A stretch of 7,083 bases of DNA. It comes from Kiloniellaceae bacterium. Lineage in GTDB: Bacteria > Pseudomonadota > Alphaproteobacteria > Kiloniellales > Kiloniellaceae. The position numbers and the translations under genes are program-made. Shown one piece after another: positions 5,715 to 7,083 of the stretch. Location: assembly GCA_021776145.1 (NCBI GenBank), contig JAJFGM010000588.1:1-7083 (forward strand). The letters are read 5' to 3'. Below the pieces are notes generated by a model. That model was not told where the DNA came from. It was given only the letters and a program-made list of their open reading frames with translations, and made no database searches. Numbering within the stretch: position 1 is the stretch's first letter; every line of letters starts with the position of its first letter.

Positions 5715-6395
5715 ATGACCTTTTCCATTACGGCGCGCTGCTCCAAGACCGGCATGTTCGGGGTCGCGGTGACCTCGTCGAGCCCGGCGGTCGCCAGCCG
5801 TTGCGCCTGGGCGCGGCCCGGAGTCGGTGCCGTGGCGACCCAGAACATCACCGATCCCATGCTCGGCGCGCGCCTGCTCGACCTCATGGAAGAGGGGCGG
5901 GAGGCACCGGCGGCACTCGACTTCGTGGTCTCGACCAGCCCCAACATCGATTACCGGCAACTGACGGTGATCGATGCGGAGGGGCGCACGGCCCATTTTT
6001 CCGGCGACAAGACCTTGGGCCGCCACGCCGTGATGCAGGGCAAGGATTGTATCGCGGCCGGCAATCTGCTGTCCGATTTGGAGGTGCCCGCGGCCATGAC
6101 CGCCGCCTTCGAGGCAGCCGCCGACGCGGAGTTCGGCGAACGCCTGATGCGGGCTCTTGAGGCCGGCGAGGGGCGCGGTGGCGAGGAAGGCCCGGTCAAG
6201 TCGGCCGGCCTGCTGGCCGTGGCCGCGGATCTGCGATGGGCGCCCCTGAATCTGCGCCAGGATTGGGTCGAAGAGGACGCCATCGCCGCCCTGCGCGCCG
6301 CGTGGGAGGCCTATCGGCCGCAAATGGCCGATTATGTGACCCGCGCCAGCAATCCGGCGGCGGCACCGAGCTACGGGGTGCCCGGCGATCTCTAA
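5715..6395 (+). CDS. DUF1028 family protein
   Basis: A 226-residue protein of the DUF1028 family, recognised by MTFSITARCSKTGMFGVAVT (1-20), WARPGVGAVATQNITDPMLG (32-51), the region QLTVIDAEGRTAHFSGDK (82-99), a QGKDCIAAGNLLSDLEVPAAM stretch (108-128), and GERLMRALEAGEGRGGEEG followed by KSAGLLAV (141-169). The family is described as having an Ntn-hydrolase-like fold, but I know of no firmly assigned reaction. A peptidase-, amidase- or gamma-glutamyl-hydrolase-like role would fit a pathway with a glutamyl ligase; that is inference only. The C-terminus (about 175-226) carries an extra helical tail, LRQDWVEEDAIAALRAAWEAY. GGGGGAG at 5698-5704 lies ten bases before ATG 5715. The gene begins 35 nt after the dioxygenase stop and is the last of the operon. 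Confidence 0.85.
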   Translation: MTFSITARCSKTGMFGVAVTSSSPAVASRCAWARPGVGAVATQNITDPMLGARLLDLMEEGREAPAALDFVVSTSPNIDYRQLTVIDAEGRTAHFSGDKTLGRHAVMQGKDCIAAGNLLSDLEVPAAMTAAFEAAADAEFGERLMRALEAGEGRGGEEGPVKSAGLLAVAADLRWAPLNLRQDWVEEDAIAALRAAWEAYRPQMADYVTRASNPAAAPSYGVPGDL

Positions 6396-6519
6396 GCCCG
6401 CGATACCAGACCTCGCCGCCAGTTCAGCCGCCGTTTGGCGGCAGCGCTTGCGGTGCAGCATTCAATCGCGTTTTGTCCAATTGGTTGTTTCTTAACCACA
6501 TTCGCCAAACCTTTCTTCA

Positions 6520-6548
6520 CGAATTTGCATCAAATTCGATTCATCGAA
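6520..6548. promoter_or_regulatory. Overlapping palindromes, possible operator
   Basis: CGAATTTG-CAT-CAAATTCG (6520-6538) is a perfect inverted repeat with 8-base arms. It overlaps TTCGAT-TC-ATCGAA (6535-6548), a second with 6-base arms. Two dyads sharing TTCG in an AT-rich patch about 75-100 bp before a gene start resemble a repressor operator. The regulator is unknown. Confidence 0.35.
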
Positions 6549-6563
6549 GGACCAATGGTGTCC

Positions 6564-6589
6564 GGGGCGGCAGGACGTTCGCCCCTTTT
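6564..6589 (+). terminator. Possible intrinsic terminator or leader hairpin
   Basis: GGGGCG (6564-6569) can pair with CGCCCC (6580-6585) around a ten-base loop, followed directly by TTTT (6586-6589). The stem is GC-rich but short and the T run minimal. It lies 168 nt after the DUF1028 stop and 33 nt before the next start, so it could end the operon or act in the leader of the next gene. Confidence 0.3.
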
Positions 6590-6605
6590 GTCGGCCGCAT
6601 CCCTC

Positions 6606-6616
6606 AGGAGGAGGAG
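6606..6616 (+). promoter_or_regulatory. Strong ribosome binding site deciding a GTG start
   Basis: AGGAGGAGGAG is a near-perfect extended Shine-Dalgarno sequence; its inner AGGAGG (6609-6614) is seven bases from GTG 6622. It is the best ribosome site in the window and the reason for choosing this non-ATG start. Confidence 0.7.
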
Positions 6617-6621
6617 CCCGC

Positions 6622-7083
6622 GTGCTTCCCGTACCCGTCGACCGCCCAGTCCAAGGACCGGCGCCGCTGGACCAGGCGACCCGCCAGCCGGCGCGCCCGC
6701 TGGTTCGCACGCCCGACATCGACGAAGGCAACGGCCGCGACCGCGTTTCGGTCTCGGCCCTGGCCCGGGAAGTCGCGGCGCGTTCGGCAACAGAGGATGC
6801 CCGCTCTGAAGAGCCGCAGATCGCTGAGGCCGCTGGCGGTCTTTTCAAGTTGGCCAAGGGTTTCATCCACAAGGCGCTGAACTCCATGCGCCAGGATCTC
6901 GGCGAACTGCTCAAGGGCTTCGGTCTCGGCGGCAAGGAAGTCAAGGCGTTCGCCCAGTCCTTCGTCGAGCCGGCACTGGCGGCCTTGAAAGAGGGCGTCG
7001 ACTTTACCGCCGAACTTTCCTTCGCCGCCTTCTCGCAAGAGACGCGGGTGACCGACAACAGTTTCAGCCAGTCGACCTCGCTG
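6622..7083 (+). CDS. Unidentified protein, 5' part, leaving the right edge
   Basis: From GTG 6622 a frame stays open for 154 codons to the last base of the window, with strong G/C third-position bias and the strong ribosome site above. Antisense open frames cover the same bases but lack such starts. I do not recognise the protein. Residues 1-40 are Pro/Arg/Asp-rich and look disordered (LPVPVDRPVQGPAPLDQ). Residues 44-70 are an acidic, Ala-rich helix-forming stretch. Residues 71-132 are likely amphipathic helices (GGLFKLAKGFIHKALNSMRQ, then DLGELLKGFGLGGKEVKAFA). From 133 it turns Ser/Thr/Phe-rich (FAAFSQETRVTDNSFSQSTS), perhaps the start of a beta region. There is no signal peptide or transmembrane helix in the visible part. 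The separate control region suggests it is not part of the catabolic operon. Confidence 0.7.
   Translation, partial: MLPVPVDRPVQGPAPLDQATRQPARPLVRTPDIDEGNGRDRVSVSALAREVAARSATEDARSEEPQIAEAAGGLFKLAKGFIHKALNSMRQDLGELLKGFGLGGKEVKAFAQSFVEPALAALKEGVDFTAELSFAAFSQETRVTDNSFSQSTSL

Larger units (their letters stand above)
6396..6621. other. Intergenic spacer between the operon and the right-edge gene
   Basis: This 226-bp gap is clearly AT-richer than its surroundings at 6465-6550. It holds a short GCCGCC-GTTT-GGCGGC hairpin (6427-6442), the 8-bp palindrome CCAATTGG (6477-6484), a longer inverted repeat at 6520-6538 and a terminator-like hairpin at 6564-6589. No convincing sigma-70 promoter stands out. 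It must hold both the end of the DUF1028 transcript and the control region of the gene at 6622. Confidence 0.5.

Noticed and set aside
6427..6442. GCCGCC-GTTT-GGCGGC hairpin as an intrinsic terminator just after the operon
   Set aside because: The stem is only 6 bp and is followed by AGCGCTTGCG, not a T run, so it does not meet the intrinsic terminator pattern.
6492..7058. 188-codon minus-strand open frame at the right end
   Set aside because: It overlaps the plus-strand GTG-started frame, which has a far better ribosome site and codon bias; the minus-strand product is Ser/Arg-rich and motif-free.
1..7083. CRISPR array, tRNA, rRNA, riboswitch or phage attachment site
   Set aside because: No regularly spaced repeats, cloverleaf-like tRNA sequences, rRNA-like stretches or recognisable riboswitch cores were seen on either strand.

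Overview
The window is GC-rich (roughly 60-65% by eye), densely coded and strongly biased to G/C at third codon positions. Its protein families (glutamine-synthetase-like ligase, LysR regulator, HpaB-type flavin monooxygenase, RidA-like protein, phytanoyl-CoA-type dioxygenase, DUF1028) fit the accessory catabolic genome of a proteobacterium, most likely an alphaproteobacterium. That placement is inference from composition and gene content; no rRNA or other phylogenetic marker is present.

Layout. Positions 1-2700 read on the minus strand. They hold the first codons of a gene leaving the left edge (start at 19), a complete 455-residue glutamine-synthetase-family ligase (53-1420), and a LysR-type regulator (1514-2700) split by a 261-bp non-autonomous mobile element (1744-2004). 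The element has 31-bp perfect terminal inverted repeats and sits in a CTAG target with a TA duplication. Removing it and one target copy restores a single 307-residue LysR protein. After a 178-bp divergent regulatory region, positions 2879-6395 form a plus-strand operon of four tightly spaced genes: HpaB-family flavin monooxygenase, RidA/YjgF-family protein lacking the usual deaminase arginine, Fe(II)/2-oxoglutarate dioxygenase of the PhyH family, and a DUF1028 protein. A 226-bp AT-richer spacer with several palindromes follows. A second plus-strand gene then begins with GTG behind a strong ribosome binding site at 6622 and leaves the right edge; its product is not recognised.

How it may work together. 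Two different O2-using enzymes, a RidA-like protein and a ligase of the family that glutamylates amines suggest oxidative breakdown of a nitrogen-containing compound, with the divergent LysR protein as the original regulator. The substrate is not determined by the sequence. The most solid unusual finding is the structured miniature transposon that interrupts the pathway's apparent regulator: it replaces the last 75 residues of the effector domain with 87 element-encoded residues while leaving the DNA-binding domain intact.
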